Source of the DNA: Ptiloglossa arizonensis
Taxonomy: Eukaryota > Arthropoda > Insecta > Hymenoptera > Colletidae
Length of the DNA stretch: 64,000 bases
Assembly (NCBI RefSeq): GCF_051014685.1
Contig: NW_027479671.1
Coordinates: forward strand, 17,207 to 81,206
Reading direction: 5' to 3'
The translations under genes and the position numbers were made by a program. Positions 37,317 through 51,558 of the stretch are shown here, one piece after another (position 1 is the stretch's first letter; each line of letters begins with the position of its first letter). The notes below the pieces were generated by a model, which was given only the letters and a program-made list of their open reading frames with translations, had not been told where the DNA came from and did not search any database.

Positions 37317-40300
37317 AGTTATTGGTTTCGAGTATCAGACTTGCGAAAATTATGATGGTTTCTCAACCATTCGTTAACCGCAAACTCCCATATCTCGCGA
37401 ACGGATTGACGAACTCGAGAAATTCCTGTTGCATCTGAAAGTAGAAACTCGCCCGATTACAAAGATATGTGTGTTTTCCCCCTAGGCCTTTGTAGTTGTT
37501 TGTTTCGAGTATCAGACTTGCGAAAATTTTGATGGTTTCTCAACCATTTATTAACTTCAAACTCCCATATCTCGCGAACGGATTGACGAACTCGAGAAAT
37601 TCCCGTGGCATGTGAAAGTAGAAAGTCGCCCGATTTCAACGGTATGTGTATCTTTCCCCTAGGCCTTTGTAGTTATTGGTTTCGAGTATCAGACTTGCGA
37701 AAATTTTGATGGTTTCTCAACCATTCCTTATTTTCACACTTCCATATCTCGCGAACGGATTGGCGAACTCGAGAATTTCCTGTTGCATCTGAAAGCAGAA
37801 ACTCGCCCGATTACAACGGTGTGTGTACTTTTCCCCTAGGCCATTCCAGTTGTTGGTTTCGAGTATCAGACCAGCGAAAATTTTGATGGGTTCTAATGTA
37901 TTCCTTAACTTCAAACTTCCATATCTCGCGAACGGATTGACGAACTCGAGAATTTCCTATTGCATCTGGCAGCAGAAACTCGCCCGATTACAATGGTATG
38001 TGTATTTTTCCCCTAGGCATTTGTAGTAATTGGTTTCGAGTATCAGACTTGCGAAAATTGTGATGGTTTCTCAACCATTCCTTAACTTCAAACTCCCATA
38101 TCTCGCGAACGGATTGACGAACTCGAGAAATTCCTGTTGCATGTGAAAGTAGAAAGTCGCCCGATTACAACGGTATGTGCATTTTTCCCCTAGGCCATTG
38201 TAGTTATTGGTGTCGAGTATCAGACTTGCGAAAATTTTGATGGTTTCTCAACCATTCCTTTTCTTCCAACTCCCATATCTCGCGAACGGATTGACGAACT
38301 CGAGAATTTCCTATTGCATCCGAAAGCAGAAACTCGCCCGATTACAAAGATATGTGTGTTTTCCCCCTAGGCCTTTGTAGTTGTTGGTTTCGAGTATCAG
38401 ACTTGCGAAAATTTTGATGGTTTCTCAACCATTCCATAACTTCCAACTCCCATATCTCGCGAACGGATTGACGAACTCGAGAAATTCCTGTTGCATCTGA
38501 AAGTAGAAACTCGCCCGATTACAACGGTATGTGTATTTTCGCCCTAGGCCATTGTAGTTATTGGATTCGCGTATCGGACTTGCGAAAATTTTGATGATTT
38601 CTCAACCATTCTTTAACTTCAAATTCCCATATCCCGCGAACGGATTGACGAACACGAGAAATTACTGTTGCATGTGAAAGTAGAAAGTCGCCCGATTACA
38701 ATGGTCCGTGTACTTTTCCCCCAGGCCATTCCAGTTATTGGTTTCGAGTATCAGACCAGCGAAAATTTTGATGGTTTCTCAACCATTCCTTAACATCAAA
38801 CTCCCATATCCCGCGAACGGATTGACGAACTCGAGAAATTCCTATTGCATCTGAAAGCAGAAACTCGCCCGATTACAAAGATATGTGTGTTTTTCCCCTA
38901 GGCCTGTGTAGTTGTTGGTTTCGAGTATCAGACTTGCGAAAATTTTGATGGTTTCTCAACCATTCCTTAAATTCAAACTCCCATATCTCGCGAACGGATT
39001 GACGAACTCGAGAAATTCCTGTTGCATGTGAAAGTAGAAAGTCGCCCTATTACAATGATATGTGTACTTTTCCCCTAGGCCATTCCAGTTATTGGTTTCG
39101 AGTATCAGACTTGAGAAAATTTTGATGGTTTCTCATGCATTCCTTAACTTCACACTTCCATATCTCGCGAACGGGTTGACGAACTCCAGAATTTCCGATT
39201 GCATCTGGAAGCAGAAACTCGTCCGATTACAACGGTATGTGTATTTTCCCCCTAGGCCATTGTAGTTATTGGTTTCGAGTATCAGACTTGCGAAAATTTT
39301 GATGGTTTCTCAACCATTCCTTAACTTCCAACTCCCATATCTCGCGAACGGATTGACGAACTCGAGAATTTCCTATTGCATCTGAAAGCAGAAACTCGCC
39401 CGATTACAACGGTGTGTGTATTTTTCCCCTAGGCCCTAGTAGTTATTGATTTCAAGTATCAGACTTGCGAAAATTGTGATGGTTTCTCAACCATTCCTTA
39501 ACTTCAAACTCCCATATCTCGCGAACGGATTGACGAACTCGAGAAATTCCTGTTGCATGTGAAAGTAGAAAGTCGCCCGATTACAACGGTATGTGTATTT
39601 TTCCCCTAGGCCTTTGTAGTTATTGGATTCGAGTATCAGACTTGAGAAAATTTTGATGGTTTCTCAACCATTCCTTATTTTCACACTTCCATATCTCGCG
39701 AACGGATTGGCGAACTCGAGAATTTCCTGTTGCATCTGAAAGCAGAAACTCGCCCGATTACAACGGTGTGTGTACTTTTCCCCTAGGCCATTCCAGTTGT
39801 TGGTTTCGAGTATCAGACCAGCGAAAATTTTGATGGTTTCTAATGTATTCCTTAACTTCAAACTTCCATATCTCGCGAACGGATTGACGAACTCGAGAAT
39901 TTCCTATTGCATCTGGCAGCAGAAACTCGCCCGATTACAATGGTATGTGTATTTTTCCCCTAGGCATTTGTAGTAATTGGTTTCGAGTATCAGACTTGCG
40001 AAAATTGTGATGGTTTCTCAACCATTCCTTAACTTCAAACTCCCATATCTCGCGAACGGATTGACGAACTCGAGAAATTCCTGTTGCATGTGAAAGTAGA
40101 AAGTCGCCCGATTACAACGGTATGTGCATTTTTCCCCTAGGCCATTGTAGTTATTGGTGTCGAGTATCAGACTTGCGAAAATTTTGATGGTTTCTCAACC
40201 ATTCCTTTTCTTCCAACTCCCATATCTCGCGAACGGATTGACGTACTCGAGAAATTCCGGTTGCATGTGAAAGTAGAAAGTCGCCCGATTCCAACGGTAT

Positions 40301-42800
40301 GTGTATTTTTCCCCTAGGCCTTTGAAGTTATTGGTTTCGAGTATCAGACTTGCGAAAATTATGATGGTTTCTCAACCATTCGTTAACCGCAAACTCCCAT
40401 ATCTCGCGAACGGATTGACGAACTCGAGAATTTCCTATTGCATCTGAAAGCAGAAACTCGCCCGATTACAAAGATATGTGTGTTTTCCCCCTAGGCCTTT
40501 GTAGTTGTTGGTTTCGAGTATCAGACCAGCGAAAATTTTGATGGTTTCTCAAGCATTCCTTAACTTCAAACTTCCATATCTCGCGAACGGATTGACGAAC
40601 TCGAGAATTTCCTATTGCAACTGTATGCAGAAACTCGCCCGATTACAACGGTATGTATATTTTTGCCCTAGGCAATAGTAGTTGTTGGTTTCGAGTATCA
40701 GACCAGCGAAAATTTTGATGGTTTCTCAACCATTCCTTAACTTCCAACTCCCATATCTCGCGAACGGATTGACGAACTCGAGAAATTCCCGTTGCATCTG
40801 AAAGTAGAAATTCGCCCGATTACAAAGATATGTGTGTTTTCCCCCGTAGGCCCTTGTAGTTGTTGGTTTCGAGTATCAGACCAGCGAAAATTTTGATGGT
40901 TTCTCTAGCATTCCTTAACTTCAAACTTCCATATCTCGCGAACGCATTGACGAACTCCAGAAATTCCTGTTGCATGTGAAAGTAGAATCTCCCCCGATTA
41001 CAATGGTATGTGTATTTTTCCCCTAGGCATTTGTAGTTGTTGGTTTCGAGTATCAGACTTGCGAAAATTTTGATGATTTCTCAACCATTCCTTAACTTCA
41101 AACTCCCATATCTCGCGAACGGATTGACGAACTCGAGAAATTCCTGTTGCATGTGAAAGTAGAAAGTTGCCCGATTACAACGGTATGTGCATTTTTCCCC
41201 TAGGCCATTGTAGTTATTGGTTTCGAGTATCAGACTTGCGAAAATTTTGATGGTTTCTCAAGCATTCCTTAACTTCAAACTTCCATATCTCGCGAACGGA
41301 TTGACGAACTCGAGAATTTCCAATTGCAACTGTATGCAGAAACTCGCCCGATTACAACGGTATGTATATTTTTGCCCTAGGCAATAGTAGTTGTTGGTTT
41401 CGAGTATCAGACCAGCGAAAATTTTGATGGTTTCTCAACCATTCCTTAACTTCCAACTCCCATATCTCGCGAACGGATTGACGAACTCGAGAAATTCCCG
41501 TTGCATCTGAAAGTAGAAACTCGCCCGATTACAAAGATATGTGTGTTTTCCCCCGTAGGCTCTTGTAGTTGTTGGTTTCGAGTATCAGACCAGCGAAAAT
41601 TTTGATGGTTTCTCAAGCATTCCTTAACTTCAAACTTCCATATCTCGCGAACGGATTGACGAACTCGAGAATTTCCTATTGCAACTGAATGCAGAAACTC
41701 GCCCGATTACAACGGTATGTATATTTTTGCCCTAGGCAATAGTAGTTGTTGGTTTCGAGTATCAGACCAGCGAAAATTTTGATGGTTTCTCAACCATTCC
41801 TTAACTTCCAACTCCCATATCTCGCGAACGGATTGACGAACTCGAGAAATTCCCGTTGCATCTGAAAGTAGAAATTCGCCCGATTACAAAGATATGTGTG
41901 TTTTCCCCCTAGGCCTTTCTAGTTGTTTGTTTCGAGTATCAGACTTGCGAAAATTTTGATGGTTTCTCAACCATTTATTAACTTCAAACTTCCATATCTC
42001 GCGAACGGATTGACGAACTCGAGAAATTTCTGTTGCATCTGAAAGTAGAAACTCGCCCGATTACAACGGTATGTGTATTTTTCCCCTAGGCCATTGTAGT
42101 TATTGGATTCGAGTATCAGATTTGCGAAAATTTTGATGATTTCACCAACCATTCCTTAGCTTCAAACTCCCATATCTCGCGAACGGATTGACGAACTCGA
42201 GAACTTCCTGTCGCATGTGAAAGTAGAAAGTCGCCCGATTACAACGGTATGTGCATTTTTCCCCTAGGCCTTTGAAGTTATTGGTTTCGAGTGTCAGACT
42301 TGCGAAAATTTTGATGGTTTCTCAACCATTCCTTATCTTCACACTTCCATATCTCGCGAACGGATTGACGAACTCGAGAATTTCCTATTGCATCTGAAAG
42401 CAGAAACTCGCACGATTACAACGGTGTGTGTACTTTTCCCCTAGGCCATTCCAGTTGTTGGTTTCGAGTATCAGACCAGCGAAAATTTTGATGGTTTCTC
42501 AACCATTCCTTAACTTCAAACTCCCATATCTCGCGAACGGATTGACGAACTCGAGAATTTCCTATTGCATCTGAAAGCAGAAACTCGCCCGATTACAATG
42601 GTATGTGTATTTTTCCCCTAAGCATTTGTAGTTATTGGTTTCGAGTATCAGACTTGCGAAAATTTTGATGATTTCTCAACCATTCGTTAACTTCAAACTC
42701 CCATATCTCGCGAACGGATTGACGAACTCGAGAAATTCCTGTTGCATGTGAAAGTAGAAAGTTGCCCGATTACAACGGTATGTGCATTTTTCCCCTAGGC
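37317..42800 (+). repeat. 31-monomer unit (5490 bp), tandem copy 2
   Basis: Partner of 31827-37316. At the junction the preceding monomer end is ccattgtagtt, in place of cctttgaagtt before copy 1, and identity begins immediately after it. Private differences include ttttcgccctagg near 38538 and cccccaggcc near 38718. Confidence 0.93.
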
Positions 42801-42801
42801 C
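42271..42801 (+). repeat. 3-monomer tandem duplication (531 bp), copy 1
   Basis: It starts with cctttgaagtt and gagtgtcagac, then ccttatcttcacac, then cccctaagcatttg with cattcgttaac. The same series begins again at 42802, an offset of 531 bp (3 x 177). Confidence 0.88.
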
Positions 42802-43262
42802 TTTGAAGTTATTGGTTTCGAGTGTCAGACTTGCGAAAATTTTGATGGTTTCTCAACCATTCCTTATCTTCACACTTCCATATCTCGCGAACGGATTGAC
42901 GAACTCGAGAATTTCCTATTGCATCTGAAAGCAGAAACTCGCACGATTACAACGGTGTGTGTACTTTTCCCCTAGGCCATTCCAGTTGTTGGTTTCGAGT
43001 ATCAGACCAGCGAAAATTTTGATGGTTTCTCAACCATTCCTTAACTTCAAACTCCCATATCTCGCGAACGGATTGACGAACTCGAGAATTTCCTATTGCA
43101 TCTGAAAGCAGAAACTCGCCCGATTACAATGGTATGTGTATTTTTCCCCTAAGCATTTGTAGTTATTGGTTTCGAGTATCAGACTTGCGAAAATTTTGAT
43201 GATTTCTCAACCATTCGTTAACTTCAAACTCCCATATCTCGCGAACGGATTGACGAACTCGA
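42802..43262 (+). repeat. 3-monomer tandem duplication, copy 2 (partial)
   Basis: Follows 42271-42801 with the same monomer series. Identity ends near 43263, where copy 1 has aaattcctgttg and this copy has aatttcctattg. Confidence 0.88.
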
Positions 43263-44644
43263 GAATTTCCTATTGCATCTGAAAGCAGAAACTCGCACGA
43301 TTACAACGGTGTGTGTACTTTTCCCCTAGGCCATTCCAGTTGTTGGTTTCGAGTATCAGACCAGCGAAAATTTTGATGGTTTCTCATGCATTCCTTAACG
43401 TCAAACTTCCATATCCCGCGAACGGATTGACGAACTCGAGAAATTCCGGTTGCATGTGAAAGTAGAAAGTCGCCCGATTACAGCGGTATGTGTATTTTTC
43501 CCCTAGCACTTTGAAGTTATTGGTTTCGAGTATCAGACTTGCGAAAATTTTGATGGTTTCTCAACCATTCCTTAACTTCCAACTCCCGTATCTCGCGAAC
43601 GGATTGACGAACTCGAGAATTTCCTATTGCATCTGAAAGCAGAAACTCGCACGATTACAACGGTGTGTGTACTTTTCCCCTAGGCCATTCCAGTTGTCGG
43701 TTTCGAGTATCAGACCAGCGAAAATTTTGATGGTTTCTCAACCATTCCTTAACTTCAACCTCCCATATCTCGCGAACGGATTGACGAACTCGAGAATTTC
43801 CTATTGCATCTGAAAGCAGAAACTCGCACGATTACAATGGTATGTGTATTTTTCCCCTAGGCATTTGTAGTTATTGGTTTCGAGTATCAGACTTGCGAAA
43901 ATTTTGATGATTTCTCAACCATTCCTTAACTTCAAACTCCCATATCTCGCGAACGGATTGACGAACTCGAGAAATTCCTGTTGCATGTGAAAGTAGAAAG
44001 TTGCCCGATTACAACGGTATGTGCATTTTTCCCCTAGGCCATTGTAGTTATTGGTTTCGAGTATCAGACTTGCGAAAATTTTGATGGTTTCTCAACCATT
44101 CCTTAACTTCCAACTCCCATATCTCGCGAACGGATTGACGAACTCGAGAATTTCCTATTGCATCTGAAAGCAGAAACTCGCCCGATTACAAAGATATGTG
44201 TGTTTTCCCCCTAGGCCTTTGTAGTTGTTGGTTTCGAGTATCAGACCAGCGAAAATTTTGATGGTTTCTCAAGCATTCCTTAACTTCAAACTTCCATATC
44301 TCGCGAACGGATTGACGAACTCGAGAATTTCCTATTGCAACTGTATGCAGAAACTCGCCCGATTACAACGGTATGTATATTTTTGCCCTAGGCAATAGTA
44401 GTTGTTGGTTTCGAGTATCAGACCAGCGAAAATTTTGATGCTTTCTCAACCATTCCTTAACTTCCAACTCCCATATCTCGCGAACGGATTGACGAACTCG
44501 AGAAATTGCCGTTGCATCTGAAAGTAGAAATTCGCCCGATTACAAAGATATGTGTGTTTTCCCCCGTAGGCCCTTGTAGTTGTTGGTTTCGAGTATCAGA
44601 CCAGCGAAAATTTTGATGGTTTCTCAAGCATTCCTTAACTTCAA
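43263..44644 (+). repeat. Region III trailing mosaic satellite
   Basis: About eight monomers of mixed type. They include the monomer with the exact CENP-B box match (43584-43600) and an unusual cccctagcactttgaag end near 43502. A series near 43860-44350 resembles 49140-49640 (older shared ancestry). No genes or other elements are seen. Confidence 0.78.
43584..43600 (-). promoter_or_regulatory. Exact match to CENP-B box consensus
   Basis: On the minus strand this site reads gttcgcgagatacggga, matching all nine defined bases of nTTCGnnnnAnnCGGGn. It differs from the usual monomer by one substitution: G at 43588 where other copies have A. It is the only exact match I noticed. One substitution in one of about 362 monomers could arise by chance, so function is uncertain. 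Confidence 0.45.
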
Positions 44645-47600
44645 ACTTCCATATCTCGCGAACGGATTGACGAACTCGAGAATTTCCTATTGCAACTGAA
44701 TGCAGAAACTCGCCCGATTACAACGGTATGTATATTTTTGCCCTAGGCAATAGTAGTTGTTGGTTTCGAGTATCAGACCAGCGAAAATTTTTATGGTTTC
44801 TCAACCATTCCTTAACTTCCAACTCCCATATCTCGCGAACGGATTGACGAACTCGAGAAATTCCCGTTGCATCTGAAAGTAGAAATTCGCCCGATTACAA
44901 AGATATGTGTGTTTTCCCCCTAGGCCTTTCTAGTTGTTTGTTTCGAGTATCAGACTTGCGAAAATTTTGATTGTTTCTCAACCATTTATTAACTTCAAAC
45001 TTCCATATCTCGCGAACGGATTGACGAACTCGAGAAATTCCTGTTGCATCTGAAAGTAGAAACTCGCCCGATTACAACGGTATGTGTATTTTTCCCCTAG
45101 GCCATTGTAGTTATTGGATTCGAGTATCAGATTTGCGAAAATTTTGATGATTTCTCAACCATTCCTTAGCTTCAAACTCCCATATATCGCGAACGGATTG
45201 ACGAACTCGAGAAATTCCTGTCGCATGTGAAAGTAGAAAGTCGCCCGATTACAACGGTATGTGCATTTTTCCCCTAGGCCTTTGAAGTTATTGGTTTCGA
45301 GTATCAGACTTGCGAAAATTGTGATGGTTTCTCAACCATTCCTTAACTTCAAACACCCATATCTCGCGAACGGATTGACGAACTCGAGAAATTCCTGTTG
45401 CATGTGAAAGTAGAAAGTCGCCCGATTACAACGGTGTGTGTACTTTTCCCCTAGGCCATTCCAGTTGTTGGTTTCGAGTATCAGACCAGCGAAAATTTTG
45501 ATGGTTTCTCAACCATTCCTTAACTTCAAACTCCCATATCTCGCGAACGGATTGACGAACTCGGGAATTTCCTATTGCATCTGAAAGCAGAAACTCGCCC
45601 GATTACAATGGTATGTGTATTTTTCCCCTAGGCATTTGTAGTTATTGGTTTCGAGTATCAGACTTGCGAAAATTGTGATGGTTTCTCAACCATTCCTTAA
45701 CTTCAAACTCCCATATCTCGCGAACGGATTGACGAACTCGAGAAATTCCTGTTGCATGTGAAAGTAGAAAGTCGCCCGATTACAACGGTATGTGCATTTT
45801 TCCCCTAGGCCATTGTAGTTATTGGTGTCGAGTATCAGACTTGCGAAAATTTTGATGGTTTCTCAACCATTCCTTAACTTCCAACTCCCATATCTCGCGA
45901 ACGGATTGACGAACTCGAGAATTTCCTATTGCATCCGAAAGCAGAAACTCGCCCGATTACAAAGATATGTATGTTTTCCCCCTAGGCCTTTGTAGTTGTT
46001 GCTTTCGAGTATCAGACTTGCGAAAATTTTGATGGTTTCTCAACCATTCCATAACTTCAAACTCCCATATCTCGCGAACGGATTGACGAACTCGAGAAAT
46101 TCCTGTTGCATCTGAAAGTAGAAACTCGCCCGATTACAACGGTATGTGTATTTTTGCCCTAGGCCATTGTAGTTATTGGATTCGCGTATCGGACTTGCGA
46201 AAATTTTGATGATTTCTCAACCATTCCTTAACTTCAAATTCCCATATCCCGCGAACGGATTGACGAACACGAGAAATTACTGTTGCATGTGAAAGTAGAA
46301 AGTCCCCCGATTACAATGGTCCGTGTACTTTTCCCCTAGGCCATTCCAGTTATTGGTTTCGAGTATCAGACCAGCGAAAATTTTGATGGTTTCTCAACCA
46401 TTCCTTAACATCAAACTCCCATATCCCGCGAACGGATTGACGAACTCGAGAATTTCCTATTGCATCTGAAAGCAGAAACTCGCCCGATTACAAAGATATG
46501 TGTGTTTTTTCCCTAGGCCTGTGTAGTTGTTGGTTTCGAGTATCAGACTTGCGAAAATTTTGATGGTTTCTCAACCATTCCTTAAATTCAAACTCCCATA
46601 TCTCGCGAACGGATTGACGAACTGGAGAAATTCCTGTTGCATCTGAAAGTAGAAACTCGCCCGATTACAACGGTATGTGTACTTTTGCCCTAGGCCATTG
46701 TAGTTATTGGATTCGCGTATCGGACTTGCGACAATTTTGATGATTTCTCAACCATTCCTTAACTTCAAATTCCCATATCCCGCGAACGGATTGACGTACT
46801 CGAGAAATTCCGGTTGCATGTGAAAGTAGAAAGTCGCCCGATTACAACGGTATGTGTATTTTTCCCCTAGGCCTTTGAAGTTATTGGTTTCGAGTATCAG
46901 ACTTGCGAAAATTATGATGGTTTCTCAACCATTCGTTAACCGCAAACTCCCATATCTCGCGAACGGATTGACGAACTCGAGAAATTCCTGTTGCATCTGA
47001 AAGTAGAAACTCGCCCGATTACAAAGATATGTGTGTTTTCCCCCTAGGCCTTTGTAGTTGTTTGTTTCGAGTATCAGACTTGCGAAAATTTTGATGGTTT
47101 CTCAACCATTTATTAACTTCAAACTCCCATATCTCGCGAACGGATTGACGAACTCGAGAAATTCCTGTGGCATGTGAAAGTAGAATGTCGCCCGATTTCA
47201 ACGGTATGTGTATCTTTCCCCTAGGCCTTTGTAGTTATTGGTTTCGAGTATCAGACTTGCGAAAATTTTGATGGTTTCTCATGCATTCCTTAACTTCAAA
47301 CTTCCATATCCCGCGAACGGATTGACGAACTCGAGAAATTCCGGTTGCATGTGAAAGTAGAAAGTCGCCCGATTACAACGGTATGTGTATTTTTCCCCTA
47401 GGCCTTTGAAGTTATTGGTTTCGAGTATCAGACTTGCGAAAATTTTGATGGTTTCTCAACCATTCCTTATTTTCACACTTCCATATCTCGCGAACGGATT
47501 GGCGAACTCGAGAATTTCCTGTTGCATCTGAAAGCAGAAACTCGCCCGATTACAACGGTGTGTGTACTTTTCCCCTAGGCCATTCCAGTTGTTGGTTTCG

Positions 47601-50600
47601 AGTATCAGACCAGCGAAAATTTTGATGCTTTCTCAAGCATTCCTTAACTTCAGACTTCCATATCTCGCGAACGGATTGACGAACTCGAGAATTTCCTATT
47701 GCATCTGAATGCAGAAACTCGCCCGATTACAACGGTATGTGTATTTTTGCCCTAGGCAATAGTAGTTGTTGGTTTCGAGTATCAGACCAGCGAAAATTTT
47801 GATGGTTTCTAATGTATTCCTTAACTTCAAACTTCCATATCTCGCGAACGGATTGACGAACTCGAGAATTTCCTATTGCATCTGACAGCAGAAACTCGCC
47901 CGATTACAATGGTATGTGTATTTTTCCCCTAGGCATTTGTAGTAATTGGTTTCGAGTATCAGACTTGCGAAAATTGTGATGGTTTCTCAACCATTCCTTA
48001 ACTTCAAACTCCCATATCTCGCGAACGGATTGACGAACTCGAGAAATTCCTGTTTCATCTGAAAGTAGAAACTCGCCCGATTACAAAGATATGTGTGCTT
48101 TCCCCCTAGGCCTTTGTAGTTATTGGATTCGAGTATCAGACTTGCGAAAATTTTGATGGTTTCTCAACCATTCCTTAATTTCAAACTCCCATATCCCGCG
48201 AACGGATTGACGAACTCGAGAATTTCCTATTGCATCTGAAAGCAGAAACTCGCCCGATTACGACGGTGTGTGTACTTTTCCCCTAGGCCATTCCAGTTGT
48301 TGGTTTCGAGTATCAGACCAGCGAAAATTTTGATGGTTTCTCAAGCATTCCTTAACTTCAAACTTCCATATCTCGCGAACGGATTGACGAACTCGAGAAT
48401 TTCCTATTGCATCTGAATGCACAAACTCGCCCGATTACAACGGTATGTGTATTTTTGCCCTAGGCCATAGTAGTTGTTGGTTTCGAGTATCAGACCCGCG
48501 AAAATTTTGATGGTTTCTCATGCATTCCTTAACTTCAAACTTCCATATCTCGCGAACGGATTGACGAAATCGAGAATTTCCTATTGCATCTGACAGCAGA
48601 AACTCGCCCGATTACAACGGTATGTGTATTTTGGCCCTAGGCCATAGTAGTTATTGCATGCGAGTATCAGACTTGCGAAAATTTTGATGATTTCTCAACC
48701 ATTCCTTAACTTCAAACTCCCATATCTCGCGAACGCATTGACGAACTCCAGAAATTCCTGTTGCATGTGAAAGTAGAATCTCCACCGATTACAATGGTAT
48801 GTGTATTTTTCCCCTAGGCATTTGTAGTTGTTGGTTTCGAGTATCAGACTTGCGAAAATTTTGATGGTTTCTCAACCATTCCTTATCTTCACACTTTCAT
48901 ATCTCGCGAACGGATTGACGAACTCGAGAAATTCCTATTGCATCTGAAAGCAGAAACTCGCACGATTACAACGGTGTGTGTACTTTTCCCCTAGGCCATT
49001 CCAGTTGGCGGTTTCGAGTATCAGACCAGCGAAAATTTTGATGGTTTCTCAACCATTCCTTAATTTCAAACTCCCATATCTCGCGAACGGATTGACGAAC
49101 TCGAGAATTTCCTATTGCATCTGAAAGCAGAAACTCGCACGATTACAATGGTATGTGTATTTTTCCCCTAGGCATTTGTAGTTATTGGTTTCGAGTATCA
49201 GACTTGCGAAAATTTTGATGATTTCTCAACCATTTATTAACTTCAAACTCCCATATCTCGCGAACGGATTGACGAACTCGAGAAATTCCTGTTGCATGTG
49301 AAAGTAGAAAGTTGCCCGATTACAACGGTATGTGCATTTTTCCCCTAGGCCATTGTAGTTATTGGTTTCGAGTATCAGACTTGCGAAAATTTTGATGGTT
49401 TCTCAACCATTCCTTAACTTCCAACTCCCATATCTCGCGAACGGATTGACGAACTCGAGAATTTCCTATTGCATCTGAAAGCAGAAACTCGCCCGATTAC
49501 AAAGATATGTGTGTTTTCCCCCTAGGCCTTTGTAGTTGTTGGTTTCGAGTATCAGACCAGCGAAAATTTTGATGGTTTCTCAAGCATTCCTTAACTTCAA
49601 ACTTCCATATCTCGCGAACGGATTGACGAACTCGAGAATTTCCTATTGCAACTGAATGCAGAAACTCGCCCGATTACAACGGTATGTATATTTTTGCCCT
49701 AGGCAATAGTAGTTGTTGGTTTCGAGTATCAGACCAGCGAAAATTTTGATGGTTTCTCAACCATTCCTTAACTTCCAACTCCCATATCTCGCGAACGGAT
49801 TGACGAACTCGAGAAATTCCTGTTGCATGTGAAAGTAGAAAGTCGCCCGATTACAACGGTATGTGCATTTTTCCCTAAGGCCATTGTAGTTATTGGTTTC
49901 GAGTATCAGACTTGCGAAAATTTTGATGGTTTCTCAACCATTCCTTAACTTCCAACTCCCATATCTCGCGAACGGATTGACGAACTCGAGAAATTCCCGT
50001 TGCATCTGAAAGTAGAAACTCGCCCGATTACAATGGTATGTGTATTTTTCCCCTAGGCATTTGTAGTTATTGGTTTCGAGTATCAGACTTGCGAAAATTT
50101 TGATGATTTCTCAACCATTCCTTAACTTCAAACTCCCATATCTCGCGAACGGATTGACGAACTCGAGAAATTCCTGTTGCATGTGAATGTAGAAAGTCGC
50201 CCGATTACAACGGTATGTGCATTTTTCCCCTAGGCCATTGTAGTTATTGGTTTCGAGTATCAGACTTGCGAAAATTTTGATGGTTTCTCAACCATTCCTT
50301 AACTTCCAACTCCCATATCTCGCGAACGGATTGACGAACTCGAGAATTTCCTATTGCATCTGAAAGCAGAAACTCGCACGATTACAACGGTGTGTGTACT
50401 TTTCCCCTAGGCCATTCCAGTTGTTGGTTTCGAGTATCAGACCAGCGAAAATTTTGATGGTTTCTCATGCATTCCTTAACTTCAAACTTCCATATCCCGC
50501 GAACGGATTGACGAACTCGAGAAATTCCGGTTGCATGTGAAAGTAGAAAGTCGCCCGATTACAGCGGTATGTGTATTTTTCCCCTAGGCCTTTGAAGTTA

Positions 50601-51558
50601 TTGGTTTCGAGTATCAGACTTGCGAAAATTTTGATGGTTTCTCAACCATTCCTTATTTTCACACTTCCATATCTCGCGAACGGATTGACGAACTCGAGAA
50701 TTTGCTATTGCATCTGAAAGCAGAAACTCGCACGATTACAACGGTGTGTGTACTTTTCACCTAGGCTATTCCAGTTGTTGGTTTCGAGTATCAGATCAGC
50801 GAAAATTTTGATGGTTTCTCAAGCATTCCTTAACTTCAAACTTCCATATCTCGCGAACGGATTGACGAACTCGAGAAATTCCTGTTGCATCTGAAAGTAG
50901 AAACTCGCCCGATTACAACGGTATGTGTATTTTTGCCTTAGGCCATAGTAGTTATTGGATTCGAGTATCAGACTTGCGAAAATTTTGATGATTTCTCAAC
51001 CATTCCTTAACTTCAAACTCCCATATCTCGCGAACGGATTGACGAACTCGAGAAATTCCTGTCGCATATGAAAGTAGAAAGTCGCCCGATTACAACGGAA
51101 TGTGCATTTTTCCCCTAGGCCTTTGATGTTATTGGTTTCGAGTATCAGACTTGCGAAAATTTTGATGGTTTCTCAACCATTCCTTATTTTCACACTTCCA
51201 TATCTCGCGAACGGATTGACGAACTCGAGAATTTCCTATTGCATCTGAAAGCAGAAACTCGCACGATTACAACGGTGTGTGTACTTTTCCCCTAGGCCAT
51301 TCCAGTTATTGGTTTGGAGTATCAGACCCGCGAAAATTTTGATGGTTTCTCAACCATTCCTTATTTTCACACTTCCATATCTCGCGAACGGATTGAACAA
51401 CTCGAGAATTTCCTATTGCATCTGAAAGCAGAAACTCGCACGATTACAACGGTGTGTGTACTTTTCCACTAGGCCATTCCAGTTGTTGGTTTCGAGTATC
51501 AGACCAGCGAAAATTTTGATTGTTTCTCAACCATTCCTTAACTTCAAACTCCCATATC
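44645..51558 (+). repeat. 7257-bp-offset duplication, copy 1 (~39 monomers)
   Basis: It aligns with 51902-58815 over 6914 bp at a constant offset of 7257 bp (41 x 177). Diagnostics include gaaaatttttatgg, catatatcgcgaac, ttgttgctttcgag, attcctgtggcatg, gaaattcctgtttcatc, ccagttggcggtttcg and ttcacctaggctattcc. I noticed only isolated differences (gtgaatgtag near 50187 against gtgaaagtag, and actcgcccg near 46128 against actcacccg). Confidence 0.93.
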
